Assembly (NCBI RefSeq): GCF_012034935.1
Contig: NZ_JAATEN010000004.1
Span: 310,001 to 374,000 of the forward strand
From: Streptomyces zingiberis
Lineage (GTDB): Bacteria > Actinomycetota > Actinomycetes > Streptomycetales > Streptomycetaceae
DNA length: 64,000 nt
Reading direction: 5' to 3'
Below are positions 35,173 to 44,090 of this stretch, in pieces (positions within the stretch are counted from its first letter, which is position 1; each line of letters opens with the position of its first letter). The notes beneath the pieces are model-generated. The model was not told the DNA's origin. It saw only the letters and a list, made by a program, of their open reading frames with translations, and ran no database searches. Made by a program: the position numbers and the translations under genes.

Positions 35173-36158
35173 CGGTCCGCCCCCCGTCCGAAGCCCAGCA
35201 GCCGCCCCTGGAGGAGGGTGACCAGGCAGATCAGCAGGGCCAGCAGCAGCGCGCCCGCGCTGCCGAGGCCGTAGTCCTGGTTCTCGCCGAGCGCCAGGTT
35301 GTAGAGGTACACCAGCGGCGGCCGGCCCCAGGTGGCCTTGTCCAGCAGGTTGTAGAACTCGTCGAACGCCTGGTAGGCGGCGATGAGCAGCAGCAGGACC
35401 ACCGCCGCGGAGGTGGCCCGCAGCTGCGGCAGGGTGATGTGGCGGAAGGTCTGCCAGCCGGTGCGGGCGCCGTCCACGGCCGCCGCCTCGTACAGCTCCT
35501 GGGGGATGTTCTGCAGCGCCGCCAGGAACAGGATCATGAAGAATCCGGCCTGCAGCCAGAGCCGCAGTGTGACGATCACCAGCCAGTACCAGGGCGGTTC
35601 GGGAGAGGCCAGCCAGGCGACGGAGTCCACGCCGAACCAGCCGAGCACGGTGTTGGCCAGCCCGAAGCGCACCCCGTTGAACACCGACATCTTCCACACC
35701 AGGGACGCGGCCACGTAACTGCACGCCGTCGGGAGGAAGAAGGCCGAGCGGAAGAACGGCTTGAGGAAACGGACGCGGTGCACCATCAGGGCCAGCCCCA
35801 GCGACAGCGCGAAGGTCGCCGGCACGGCGAACGCCGCGAACACCGTGAAGGTGCCGAGGCTGCGCAGGAAGTCGCCGTCGGCGAGCATCGTCACGTAGTT
35901 GTCCAGCCCGACGAACTCCGTGGGCGTCACCGTGGAACGGGCCTCGAAGAGACTCAGCCACAGGCTCCACGCGATCGGGACGTAGGAGAAGACGAGCAGG
36001 CCGGCCAGGAAGGGCCCGGTGAACAGCCAGAAGGTCAGAGCCTGCCGGCGCTCCGCCGGCCGCCGCCCCGCCCTCCGGGGCCAGGGCCACGGCGGGCGGC
36101 GCGGCGGGTGGGGCGGTCCGGCGGGTGGGGCCACGGGGGCCGCCGGGCGTGTCGCCAT
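35169..36158 (-). CDS. ABC sugar permease (MalF/CebF type)
   Basis: 329 aa. A Pro/Arg-rich N-terminal tail of about 38 residues precedes six membrane helices starting TFWLFTGPFLAGLLVFSYV. The EAA loop reads YEAAAVDGARTGWQTFRHIT. It lies 14 bp after the binding-protein gene and overlaps the second permease gene. It belongs to CUT1, which imports di- and oligosaccharides; the GH2 gene suggests beta-galactosides. Confidence 0.9.
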
Positions 36159-36172
36159 GGAACGGGTCCCGT

Positions 36173-37435
36173 CTAGCCGAAGATCCGGCGGAGTTCTCGG
36201 TTGATCTTCCGGTCGGCCTTGTCCAGTTCGGCGTCCGGGTCGGCGTCACCCCGGACGGCGTTGGCCATCACATCGGTGAGGGTGGTGATCATGGACTGGG
36301 TCCAGGCCGGGTCGTCGAAGAGACCGTCCTCCTCGAAGAGCTTCACTCCCTCGGCGGCCAGCCCCGACTTCAGCTTGTCCGCGTCCGCGGCGACGGACTT
36401 GCGCGGCGGGATGTGGAAGCCGTAGTCCAGGGCCCACTCCCGCTGGTACTCCTTCTGATCGATCCACAGCCACTTGACGAACTCCTTGGCCGCGTCGACG
36501 TCCTTGGCCTTGGAGGAGACGAAGGCCGACCAGCCACCGTTGTAGACCACGGGCCGCCCGCCGGGGCCCCCCGAGGAGGGCCAGGGCATGATGCCGACGT
36601 CGTCGCCGTGCGCCTGGAGGATCTGCGGCATCGCCCACATGCCGCACCACTGCATCGCGCAGAGGCCCTGGGTGAAGGAGGCCGGGTCCCAGAAATCGGT
36701 GGGCGCGCCCTTGAGCAGCGCGTTCCCCGCGTACAGCCGGCGCATCTTGCGCAGGGCCGCCACCACCTCGTCGGTGTGGTAACCGATCTCGTGCTTCGGG
36801 GTGAGCAGATCGGCGCCGGTCGACCAGACGAGCGGCGACTGCAGGGCCTGGAGGGTCTGGCCCAGGTAGAGGCCCTTGACCTTGCCGGTGGTGAGCTTCT
36901 CGGCCGCGTCGATCAGCTCGTCCAGGGTCTCCGGCGGCTTCAGCCCGGCCTTCTTCAGCATCGACTTGCGGTAGAAGAGGAACTGCGGATCGTCGATCAT
37001 CCGCACGCCGTAGATCTTGCCGTCGATGGTGTGCGAGGCGAGGTCCGCCTGGTTGAAGTCGTCCTTGACGTCCTTCAGGATGTCGTCCAGCGGCACGATC
37101 TGCTTCTCGTGCGCCAGGTGGATCTGCGGGTGGAACTCGAAGACGTCCGGCGCGTCGGACGAGAGCAGCGCGGTGAAGAGCTTCTTCTCGAACTCGCCCG
37201 GTATCCACTGGACGGAGACGTCGGCCTTCGGGTACGCCTTGGCGAACTTCCGGGCGGCCTGCTGCGTCCCCGGTTCCCCGTACGCGTGGTACATCTGCTT
37301 GATCGAGGTACCGGAACCACCGCCGCCGCGCCCCGTGTTGGAACCGCAGGCGGAGAGCGCGCCCAGGGCGGCGAGGCCGCCCGCGGCGCGCAGCACACCG
37401 CGCCGGTCCCACGTACTGTCGCTGATGCCCGGCAT
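36173..37435 (-). CDS. Sugar-binding lipoprotein of the beta-galactoside ABC system
   Basis: 420 aa from ATG at 37435 with GGGAC upstream. A signal peptide with RR and lipobox ALSAC gives lipidation at Cys30; a Gly-rich linker follows. The SBP_bac_1 fold shows YPKADVSVQWIPGEFEKKL, DAPDVFEFHP, GKIYGVRMIDDPQFLFYRKSMLKKAG and the usual hinge patterns. It captures substrate outside the membrane for the two permeases downstream. The first gene of the operon, it follows a promoter overlapped by elements shared with the ROK gene promoter. Confidence 0.9.
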   Translation of the reverse strand: MPGISDSTWDRRGVLRAAGGLAALGALSACGSNTGRGGGGSGTSIKQMYHAYGEPGTQQAARKFAKAYPKADVSVQWIPGEFEKKLFTALLSSDAPDVFEFHPQIHLAHEKQIVPLDDILKDVKDDFNQADLASHTIDGKIYGVRMIDDPQFLFYRKSMLKKAGLKPPETLDELIDAAEKLTTGKVKGLYLGQTLQALQSPLVWSTGADLLTPKHEIGYHTDEVVAALRKMRRLYAGNALLKGAPTDFWDPASFTQGLCAMQWCGMWAMPQILQAHGDDVGIMPWPSSGGPGGRPVVYNGGWSAFVSSKAKDVDAAKEFVKWLWIDQKEYQREWALDYGFHIPPRKSVAADADKLKSGLAAEGVKLFEEDGLFDDPAWTQSMITTLTDVMANAVRGDADPDAELDKADRKINRELRRIFG

Positions 37436-37539
37436 GTGACGTCCCGTCTGTAGCGGCTCGGTCCCGCCCCGCGCCGGGGCGGCCCGAGTTGAGCCGGATA
37501 CGCCAGGGGTGCGGGGAAGTGCGGTGGTCGTGCTGCGGG

Positions 37540-37578
37540 ACGCTAGCCATCGTTCAGGGGTTCGGCAAGGGGTTGGAG
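37540..37578 (-). promoter_or_regulatory. Promoter and ROK-type operator of the beta-galactoside operon
   Basis: On the minus strand: TTGCCG (37568-37563), 17-bp spacer, TAGCGT (37545-37540). The -35 lies in CTTGCCGAAC, an element repeated in front of the ROK gene; a second, weaker half (CCTGAACGA) follows. Transcription should begin near 37533, about 98 nt before the binding-protein start. The shared element implies regulation by the adjacent ROK protein. Confidence 0.6.
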
Positions 37579-37719
37579 GAAGGCCGCCTTACGGATACCG
37601 GACGGGCATGGGGCGATCCCGGCCCGTTCCCGGACGGATCCGGTCAAGACGGCGGGCCTTCCGGCGCGTGCCACGAACCCCGGCCGGCGCCGCCCGCGCA
37701 CCCGCGGCGGGTCCGTCCC

Positions 37720-39054
37720 TCAGGGGCGGGGGGCGCGAGGCGTGGCCGCCGGACGCGCGCCGCCCCGGCGGCGTTCCGCGGCCGCGGCCGCGCCCGCGTC
37801 CGACAGATGACGCTCCAGGGCGAAGGTCGCCGCCCCCAGGGCGACCGGGTTGGTGGGGATCGTGCTCAGCACGATCTCCGTGCCGGCGAGCGGCCGGGCC
37901 GGCGCGCGGCGGGCGACGACCTCCCGCACCGCCGTCAGCAACTCCTCGCCGAGCAGCCTGGCGACCCAGCCGCTCACCACGATGATCTCCGGGTTCACCA
38001 GATGGACCAGGTCGGCGATGCCCGCGCCGAGGAAGCGCGCCGTCTCGCGGATCACGGCGAGCGCCACCGGATCCCCGTCCCGCGCCGCCCGGGCGAGCGC
38101 CGCGAGGGTGGCGCTCTGGTCACCGGGACGGAACAGCGGGCTGCCCGGGGCGAGGTCCCGCAGGTGCCGCACGATCCCCGGCGCCCCGACGTATGTCTCC
38201 ACACAGCCGCGGTTGCCGCAGTGGCAGGGGCGGCCGTCGAGGGCGAGGGTGGTGTGCCCCCACGCACCGGCGCTGTCGGTGGCCCCCCGGTGCAGCGCCC
38301 CGCCCAGGGCCAGCCCGGCGCCCACGCCCGTCCCGAGGCTGACGACGACGGCGTCGCCGTGGCCCCGGGCCGCTCCCGACCAGAGCTCGGCCACCGTGCA
38401 GGCGCGCAGCGGGTTGTCCAGGTGGAGCGGGTGGTCCGGGAGCCGCTCGGAGAGCAGCCGCAGCAGCGGGACGTCGTGCCAGTCCCAACGGGGGGCGTGG
38501 ACCGAGACACCGCCCTCGCGGTCCACCTGCCCCGGCACCGAGACGCCGGCCCCCAGCACCGGGCGGCCGTCCCCCCGCCCGCTCCGCTCCGGCGCGCCCG
38601 GCGGCCCCGGCGATCCGGGGACCGCTGCTGCCTCCTGGCCGCCGTCCCGGGTCCTTCCGGTGACGGCGCGGACGGCCCTGGCGATGTGATCGGCGACCTC
38701 CTCCGGAGCGCTCTCGCCGGGGCGCAGTTCCTCGTCGGCCCGGTCGAGCACGTTCAGCGCCAGATCGAACAGCTCCACGTGAACACGGGTCTCGGCCACG
38801 TCCACGCCGACCAGCGTGGCCCCGCCCGCGTCCACCCCGACCAGGCCGCGCGGCCGGCCGCCGGCGGACTCCTCGAAGCCCACCTCCGTCAGCAGGCCGA
38901 GCGCGAGCAACTCCCCGACCAGGGTGGCGACCGTGGCGAGGCTCAGCCCCGTGGCCGCGGCGAGATCCTGCCGTGACACGGGGGAGCGGGCGATGATCTG
39001 CCGCAGGACGCCGTAGCGGTTGGCGGTGCGGATGTCCCGGGACGTTCGTCGCAC
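37720..39054 (-). CDS. ROK-family transcriptional regulator of the beta-galactoside operon
   Basis: 444 aa from GTG at 39054 with GGAGGG upstream. A winged helix-turn-helix (about 10-70: NRYGVLRQIIARSPVSRQDLAAATGLSLATVATLVGELL) is followed by the ROK sugar-kinase-like fold: LVGVDVAETRVHVELFD, VVVSLGTGVGAGLALGGALHRG and the zinc motif CHCGNRGCVE. A 30-residue Pro/Gly/Gln insert lies near residue 190. It is transcribed in the same direction as the operon but upstream of it. The ligand is probably a galactose-containing sugar. Confidence 0.9.
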   Translation of the reverse strand: MRRTSRDIRTANRYGVLRQIIARSPVSRQDLAAATGLSLATVATLVGELLALGLLTEVGFEESAGGRPRGLVGVDAGGATLVGVDVAETRVHVELFDLALNVLDRADEELRPGESAPEEVADHIARAVRAVTGRTRDGGQEAAAVPGSPGPPGAPERSGRGDGRPVLGAGVSVPGQVDREGGVSVHAPRWDWHDVPLLRLLSERLPDHPLHLDNPLRACTVAELWSGAARGHGDAVVVSLGTGVGAGLALGGALHRGATDSAGAWGHTTLALDGRPCHCGNRGCVETYVGAPGIVRHLRDLAPGSPLFRPGDQSATLAALARAARDGDPVALAVIRETARFLGAGIADLVHLVNPEIIVVSGWVARLLGEELLTAVREVVARRAPARPLAGTEIVLSTIPTNPVALGAATFALERHLSDAGAAAAAERRRGGARPAATPRAPRP

Positions 39055-39104
39055 GGCCGTGGCCCTCCGCCTCTCCTGGCGCCCGCCCTGCCCGGCGGAA
39101 CGAC

Positions 39105-39178
39105 AGGCTATGGGCGCCGGGTCGGTCCGGCAAGCGTTCGACAAGCGTTCGGCAAGTGCTTCGGAAAAGCGTTGGGGA
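39105..39178 (-). promoter_or_regulatory. ROK gene promoter with four phased direct repeats
   Basis: On the minus strand: TTGCCG (39133-39128), 17-bp spacer, TAGCCT (39110-39105). Upstream and overlapping the -35 are about four 11-12-bp repeats, consensus CGCTTGCCGAA, spanning roughly 39128-39178. One copy contains CTTGCCGAAC, identical to the element at the beta-galactoside operon. Spacing near one helical turn suits cooperative binding of a regulator, probably autoregulation. Confidence 0.65.
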
Positions 39179-39276
39179 AAGCCTTCCGGCCGGCGGGCTC
39201 CCGTACCGGCCCCCGGTACCGGAGCCCGCCGGTGCGCCGGGTTTCGGCGGGGCCCGCCCGGGACACCCGCCGCGCC

Positions 39277-39747
39277 ATGAGGAACGGACTGCTGAGAGGC
39301 GCCCTCGCCGGCGCCGCCGGAACGACCGCTCTGAACGCCGCCAGTTACGGGGACATGGCCTACCGCGCCCGCCCCGCCAGCACGGTGCCCGGGAAGGCCG
39401 TCGACGACCTCGCCCGGAAGTCCGGGCACCCCGTCCCCGGGGACGGCGAGGAGCGGGACCACCGCCTCACCGGACTGGGCGCGCTGATGGGTATCGCGGT
39501 CGGCGTGGGAACGGGAGCCGTGCTCGGCGCCGCGCGCGAGGCGGGCGTGCGGCTGCCGCTGCCCCTCGGTGGTGCGCTCGCCGGGCTGCTCGCCATGGCC
39601 GCCACGGACCTGCCGCTGGCCGGGCTGGGTGTCACCACCGACCCGCGCTCCTGGTCCACCACGGACTGGCTGAGCGACCTCGCCCCGCACCTGGCCTACG
39701 GCTTGGTCACCGCGGCGGCCCTCCGGGCGACCGACCCGCGAGGCTGA
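39277..39747 (+). CDS. Hypothetical membrane protein
   Basis: 156 aa from ATG at 39277. Three or four hydrophobic segments are visible: residues 5-20 (LRGALAGAAGTTALNAA), 68-85, 95-113 and 137-150. The loop after the first reads YRARPASTVPGKAVDDLARKSGHPVPGDGEERDHRLTGLG and is recognisable from similar small Streptomyces membrane proteins of unknown role. The ribosome site is weak. It is divergent from the ROK gene, so it might share its regulatory region, and it is followed by two strong hairpins. Confidence 0.7.
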   Translation: MRNGLLRGALAGAAGTTALNAASYGDMAYRARPASTVPGKAVDDLARKSGHPVPGDGEERDHRLTGLGALMGIAVGVGTGAVLGAAREAGVRLPLPLGGALAGLLAMAATDLPLAGLGVTTDPRSWSTTDWLSDLAPHLAYGLVTAAALRATDPRG

Positions 39748-39921
39748 GCGGCGCGGCACGCCCGCCGGACGCCGCGGCCGGCGGGCACGGGCCTGCCGCG
39801 GTGCGCGCCGCCGCCGGCGGTGCCGCGGTCCCGCCGACCGTGGGCCCACCACCCGGCCCGCGACTCCACGGTGGCGGACCGGTGAGGGCGGGCGATGGGG
39901 GCGGGACCGGCGCGGACACAG

Positions 39922-39975
39922 CGATGAGGCAGCCCCGCGCCGGGGACGACTGCCCGGCGCGGGGCTGCCTCATCG
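39922..39975. terminator. Perfect 23-bp stem-loop
   Basis: Arms 39922-39944 (starting CGATGAGGCAGCC) and 39953-39975 pair without mismatch around an 8-nt loop. It lies between the convergent membrane-protein and stress-protein genes. Confidence 0.85.
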
Positions 39976-40022
39976 GTGCGCTCCGCCGCCGGGGACGTCG
40001 GGGTGCGGCCCCGCGACGCTTT

Positions 40023-40066
40023 CGTCCCGGCGATCCGGGCCGGTCCGGACCCGGATCGCCGGGACG
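40023..40066. terminator. Second perfect stem-loop, 17 bp
   Basis: Arms CGTCCCGGCGATCCGGG (40023-40039) and CCCGGATCGCCGGGACG (40050-40066) with a 10-nt loop, 47 bp from the preceding hairpin. Each probably terminates one of the two convergent genes. Confidence 0.8.
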
Positions 40067-40110
40067 GCCCGAACGGCCACCGCCCGGCATCAGCCCTGCA
40101 CCGCCCGGCA

Positions 40111-40599
40111 TCAGCTCTGTTCGGCGAGACCCGCGCGCCGGAGCAGTTCCCGGGCCTCGTCCGACCGCCCGTTCCGCATCATCACGTCGTACCGTGAGGC
40201 GACCAGGCGCTGGGTGGACGTGAAGTCCCGGCGCCCGCCGGTGGCCGCGTGGGCGACGAACCCGAGGACGGCACCCCAGAGCGCGCCGATCACGATGCCT
40301 CCCGCGATCAGCCCGAACCAGGTCGGGCCCGGGGTGAAGAGTCCCACGAGCAATCCGATGAGCAGGCCGAACCAGGCTCCGATCGCGGCACCGCTCCCGG
40401 CCGCGCGCCCTTTGGTGAGCCGGCCGGTGACATGCTCCACCAGCCTCAGCCCGGTCCCGACGATGTCGATCTGCTCCACGGGGAACCGTTCGTCGGACAA
40501 CCGGTCGACGGCGGCCTGGGCCGCCTCGTAGCTGCCGTAGCTCGCGACCGTGTGCCAGGCGGTGCCCGCCGTGGCCGGCCGCGCACTGCTCTCGACCAT
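40111..40599 (-). CDS. General stress protein (PF11181/YflT-like) with two membrane helices
   Basis: 162 aa from ATG at 40599, with AGGAAAGGGG upstream. The N-terminus WHTVASYGSYEAAQAAVDRLSDERFPVEQIDIVGTGL is the general-stress-protein 17M pattern. Two long Gly-rich hydrophobic helices follow (about 72-90 and 96-118). The C-terminus is a soluble tail with RYDVMMRNGRSDEARELL. Related proteins are produced under stress and have no known enzymatic activity. The neighbouring UspA gene supports a stress role. Confidence 0.8.
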   Translation of the reverse strand: MVESSARPATAGTAWHTVASYGSYEAAQAAVDRLSDERFPVEQIDIVGTGLRLVEHVTGRLTKGRAAGSGAAIGAWFGLLIGLLVGLFTPGPTWFGLIAGGIVIGALWGAVLGFVAHAATGGRRDFTSTQRLVASRYDVMMRNGRSDEARELLRRAGLAEQS

Positions 40600-40887
40600 G
40601 ACCTGCCCCTTTCCTGTCCTGTCCGGTGGACGGGGAACCCCGCCCGGGTGCCCCGGAGCCACGGGGCTACGCCCCTGGGCGGAACGGCGGTGGCCGGGCC
40701 GGGAGGGGCCGCCCGGGAGCACGGCGATCCGGCACGGGCACGGCGGCCGCTCACCGTCGGGGGAGAGCGTTCGGCCGGGGCCCTCCGCCCGGCTCCGCCG
40801 CCCCACGGCACCGGGACGGCCCGGCCGGCGCGCGGCGCGCGGCCCGCGCCACGGCGGCGAGAGACCGCGGGGCGGGGGGACGCGCGG

Positions 40888-41745
40888 TCAGCCGCCGTCC
40901 GGGCCGACCGGGACGACGGTCACCGGGCAGTCCGCGGTGTGCAGCACGGCGGCGCTGACCGAGCCCAGCAGCGCCCGCCGCACCCCCGTGCGGCCCCGGG
41001 AGCCCACGACCACCAGCTCCGCGTCGGACGAGGCGTCCGCGAGCGCGGCGGCCGCACCGCCGGGCACGATCCGCGTGGTCACGGTGAGGTCCGGGTACTC
41101 GTGCCGCCAGGCCGCCGCGACATCGGCCAGGTCCGCGGCGCCCTGCCGGTGGCCGTCTCCGGCCGCCAGCAGCGTCAGCTCCGCCTCGCGCAGCGCGGCC
41201 TCGGTGACGGCGAACCGCAGCGGTTCCGCCGCGAGATCGGCCGGGTCGACACCGGCCACCACCCGGTGCGCGGGCCGGGCCGGGGTACTGCCGGGCCGGA
41301 CCACCAGGACCGGGCACCGCGCGTGGGTCGCCACCTGCCAGCTCACCGACCCCAGCGGCAGCCGGGGGAAGCCGCCCGTCCCCCGGTGGCCGACCACCAC
41401 CAGGGAGGCGGCCGCCGAACGCTCGACCAGCGCCGCCGCCGGACGTCCCGTGAACGGCTCGGCGACCACGGGGAGACCGGGGAACTCGGCGTGCGCCCGG
41501 CGGGTGAACGCCTCCAGCACCGAGGCGGCTTGCGCCTGTGGCTCGGACACGTGTCCGTACGCCTCGGCCGCGCCCGTCGGCAGCGGCCACTCCACGGCGT
41601 GCAGGATGTGCAGCGCCACCTCGCGCCGTGCCGCCTCGGCCGCCCCGTGGCGCACCACGATCTGCTGGTCGTAGGCGTCGTCGACCCCCACGAGGACCGG
41701 GCCCCGCGGCCCGCTGTGTCCCGGCTGCGGCTCCGGTTCGGCCAT
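40888..41745 (-). CDS. Tandem universal stress protein (UspA) domains
   Basis: 285 aa from ATG at 41745 with GAGGGAG upstream. Two UspA folds of about 140 residues each. The first holds the ATP-binding G-x2-G-x9-G pattern in VVVGHRGTGGFPRLPLGSVSW, the second in VVVGSRGRTGVRRALLGSVSA; each ends in CPV(L/T)VV. Both keep the residues for ATP binding. Such double-domain proteins are common in actinobacteria under hypoxia or dormancy control. It is transcribed toward the general stress gene but separated from it by 288 bp. Confidence 0.9.
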   Translation of the reverse strand: MAEPEPQPGHSGPRGPVLVGVDDAYDQQIVVRHGAAEAARREVALHILHAVEWPLPTGAAEAYGHVSEPQAQAASVLEAFTRRAHAEFPGLPVVAEPFTGRPAAALVERSAAASLVVVGHRGTGGFPRLPLGSVSWQVATHARCPVLVVRPGSTPARPAHRVVAGVDPADLAAEPLRFAVTEAALREAELTLLAAGDGHRQGAADLADVAAAWRHEYPDLTVTTRIVPGGAAAALADASSDAELVVVGSRGRTGVRRALLGSVSAAVLHTADCPVTVVPVGPDGG

Positions 41746-41984
41746 GGCGGGCTCCCTCGCGCTGGGCGGCGCCGCGTGGGTACGCGGTCCGCCGGACGGA
41801 CCCCGTACCGGTATCCCGGCCCTCCCCGGGGTAAACGCCGGGACGGCCCCGGCCGGCGGAGCGCGGCGGGCGGAGCGGGACCCGGGCGGTGCGCGGCCCT
41901 CGCCGGGCTGCGACGATGTCCCGGTCCGGCGGGTCAGCCGCCCGGCCGCTCCCGTCCTGCCCGCACCGTCCCGTGAGGAGACCG

Positions 41985-42473
41985 ATGACCCCGGCCCCAC
42001 GGCCCCTGGCCGTGTTCGACCTGGACGGCACCCTCGCCGACGTGCGGCACCGGCTGCACCACATCGAGCGGCGCCCCAAGGACTGGGACGCCTTCTTCGC
42101 CGCGGCCCGGTACGACCAGCCGCTGGCCCGGGGTGTGGAGCTGGCCCGGGGGAGCGCCGCCGAGTGCGAGGTCGTGTACGTCACCGGGCGCCCGGAGAGC
42201 TGCCGCGCCGACACCGTCGACTGGCTGGCCCGGCACGGGCTCCCGCCGGGAGAACTCCGGATGCGCGGCCCGCGCGACCGCCGCCCCGCCCGCGTCACCA
42301 AGCCCGAGCTGCTGCGGCGGCTGGCGGCCGGCCGCCGCGTGGCCCTGGTCGCCGACGACGACCCGCAGGTGTGCGACGCCTATGAGCGGGACGGGTTCCC
42401 GGTGGTGCGCGCCGCCTGGATGACGGCGCGGCGGTCCCTGGCCGAGGCCCAGGAAGGGGAGGGCCGGACCTGA
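41985..42473 (+). CDS. HAD-family phosphatase, PNKP phosphatase-like
   Basis: 162 aa from ATG at 41985, GAGGAG upstream. HAD motif I is FDLDGTLADVRHRLHHI with both Asp residues; motif II is the Thr in VVYVTGRPE; a Lys lies in RVTKPELLRR; motif IV is VADDDPQVCDAYERDGF. This small uncapped layout resembles the phosphatase half of polynucleotide kinase-phosphatases. It is a soluble metal-dependent phosphohydrolase of unknown substrate. It is divergent from the UspA gene and convergent with bglC. Confidence 0.85.
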   Translation: MTPAPRPLAVFDLDGTLADVRHRLHHIERRPKDWDAFFAAARYDQPLARGVELARGSAAECEVVYVTGRPESCRADTVDWLARHGLPPGELRMRGPRDRRPARVTKPELLRRLAAGRRVALVADDDPQVCDAYERDGFPVVRAAWMTARRSLAEAQEGEGRT

Positions 42474-42475
42474 AC

Positions 42476-42507
42476 CCGGCGGTGGGCCGTCCCGCTCCCA
42501 CCGCCGG
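42476..42507. terminator. Hairpin between the HAD gene and bglC
   Basis: Arms CCGGCGGTGGG (42476-42486) and CCCACCGCCGG (42497-42507), 11 perfect pairs and a 10-nt loop, three bases after the HAD stop codon. Confidence 0.7.
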
Positions 42508-42511
42508 ATCC

Positions 42512-42562
42512 GCGCCCGGCCCCCTGGCTCAGCTCCGCGCCCGGCCCTCCTGGCTCAGCTCC
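42512..42562. repeat. Tandem duplication of the 3' end of bglC
   Basis: A 25-nt block at 42512-42536 is repeated at 42537-42562 with one extra base. The second copy contains the bglC stop codon; the first is a downstream duplicate. It looks like a recent slippage or repair duplication. Confidence 0.85.
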
Positions 42563-44003
42563 CGGCGGGGAGGGAGTTGCTCCGCGCCACCTGCCCGTAC
42601 CAGCGGGCGCTGTCCTTCGGCGTGCGCCGGCCCGTCGGGTAGTCGACGTGCACCAGGCCGAACCGCTTGCTGTAGCCGTGGCCCCATTCGAAGTTGTCCA
42701 GCAGTGACCACAGGAAGTAGCCGCGGAGGTCCACGCCGGCCTCCATGGCCCGGTGCATGGCGGCGAGGTGGCCGTGCAGGTAGGCGATCCGCTCCGGGTC
42801 GCGCACCGCGCCCTCGGGGTCGGCGTAGTCGTGGAAGGCCGCGCCGTTCTCGCAGATCATCACCGGCAGTCCGGGCACCTCGTCCCGGACGCGCAGCAGC
42901 AGGTCGTAGAGGCCGTCCGGGTCGATCGTCCAGCCCATGGCCGTGGTCTCGCCGGGGGAGCGGTGGAAGGCGACGCCCTCGCCGCTCGGCCACGGGCTGT
43001 GGGAGCTGGCGCCGTGCCCGTCCGCGCCGTGGTCGCCGTCGCCACGGGCGGCGGAGACCAGGGTCGGCGAGTAGTAGTTGACGCCGAGGAAGTCCAGCGG
43101 CTGCCGGATGGTCTCGGTGTCGCCGTCGCGGACGAAGGACCAGTCCGTCAGGTGGGCGGTGTCCTCCTGGACGTCCGCCGGGTAGGCGCCGTGCAGGATC
43201 GGGCCGGTGAACACCCGGTTGGCGGTGCCGTCGATCCGGCGCACCGCGTCGGCGTCCTCCGGGGAGTCGGTCAGCGGGCGCACCTGGTGCAGATTGAGGG
43301 TGAGGGAGACCTGGGTGCCGGCCGGGGTGGCGGAGCGCAGCGCCTGCACCGCGAGGCCGTGGCCCAGGTTCAGGTGGTGCGCCGCGCGCAGCGACGCCTC
43401 CGGCTCGGTGCGGCCCGGGGCGTGCACCCCGGAGCCGTAGCCGAGGAAGGCGCTGCACCAGGGCTCGTTGAGAGTGATCCAGGTGCGGACCCGGTCACCG
43501 AGCGCCTCCCCGGCCAGGGCGGCGTACTCCGCGAAGCGCTCCGCGGTGTCCCGCTCGGGCCAGCCCCCGGCGTCCTCCAGCTCCTGCGGCAGGTCCCAGT
43601 GGTACAGGGTGGCGACGGGCTGGATGCCCTTCTCCAGCAGCTCGTCGGTGAGCCGCCGGTAGAAGTCGAGCCCCTTCTCCAGGGCGGGACCGCGGCCGGT
43701 GGGCTGCACCCGCGGCCAGGCGAGGGAGAAGCGGTACGCGCCCACCCCCAGGTCGGCCAGGAGCGCGACGTCCTCACGCCAGCGGTGGTAGTGGTCGGTG
43801 GCGCGGTCCCCGGTGTCGCCGTTGCGGACCTTGCCGGGGGTGTGCGAGAAGGTGTCCCAGATCGAGGGGGTCCGCCCGTCGGTGTCCACGGCGCCTTCGA
43901 TCTGGTAGGAGGCGGTCGCCGTCCCCCAGAGGAAGCCGGGCGGGAACGTCCGCCCGGCGGCGGGTTCCACGGCGGAGTCGGGGGTGTGAGGGTCAGCGGG
44001 CAC
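42555..44003 (-). CDS. bglC: GH1 beta-glucosidase BglC
   Basis: 482 aa from GTG at 44003 with GGAAGGA upstream. It is a GH1 TIM barrel with acid/base E180 in TWITLNEPW and nucleophile E385 in [24 protein letters not shown] and [19 protein letters not shown] are family landmarks. No signal peptide is present: it hydrolyses cellobiose and cellotriose to glucose in the cytoplasm after uptake by CebEFG. It is the last gene of the ceb operon. In S. griseus, S. reticuli and S. scabiei the orthologous locus is repressed by CebR. Confidence 0.95.
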   Translation of the reverse strand: MPADPHTPDSAVEPAAGRTFPPGFLWGTATASYQIEGAVDTDGRTPSIWDTFSHTPGKVRNGDTGDRATDHYHRWREDVALLADLGVGAYRFSLAWPRVQPTGRGPALEKGLDFYRRLTDELLEKGIQPVATLYHWDLPQELEDAGGWPERDTAERFAEYAALAGEALGDRVRTWITLNEPWCSAFLGYGSGVHAPGRTEPEASLRAAHHLNLGHGLAVQALRSATPAGTQVSLTLNLHQVRPLTDSPEDADAVRRIDGTANRVFTGPILHGAYPADVQEDTAHLTDWSFVRDGDTETIRQPLDFLGVNYYSPTLVSAARGDGDHGADGHGASSHSPWPSGEGVAFHRSPGETTAMGWTIDPDGLYDLLLRVRDEVPGLPVMICENGAAFHDYADPEGAVRDPERIAYLHGHLAAMHRAMEAGVDLRGYFLWSLLDNFEWGHGYSKRFGLVHVDYPTGRRTPKDSARWYGQVARSNSLPAGS

Positions 44004-44090
44004 GGTGGTCCTTCCACAGGTGGTACGGGACGAGGGGGAGTGGACGGGGGCGGGGCGGCGGGGGAGTCCGGCGGTGGGGCGCCGGAGTGA

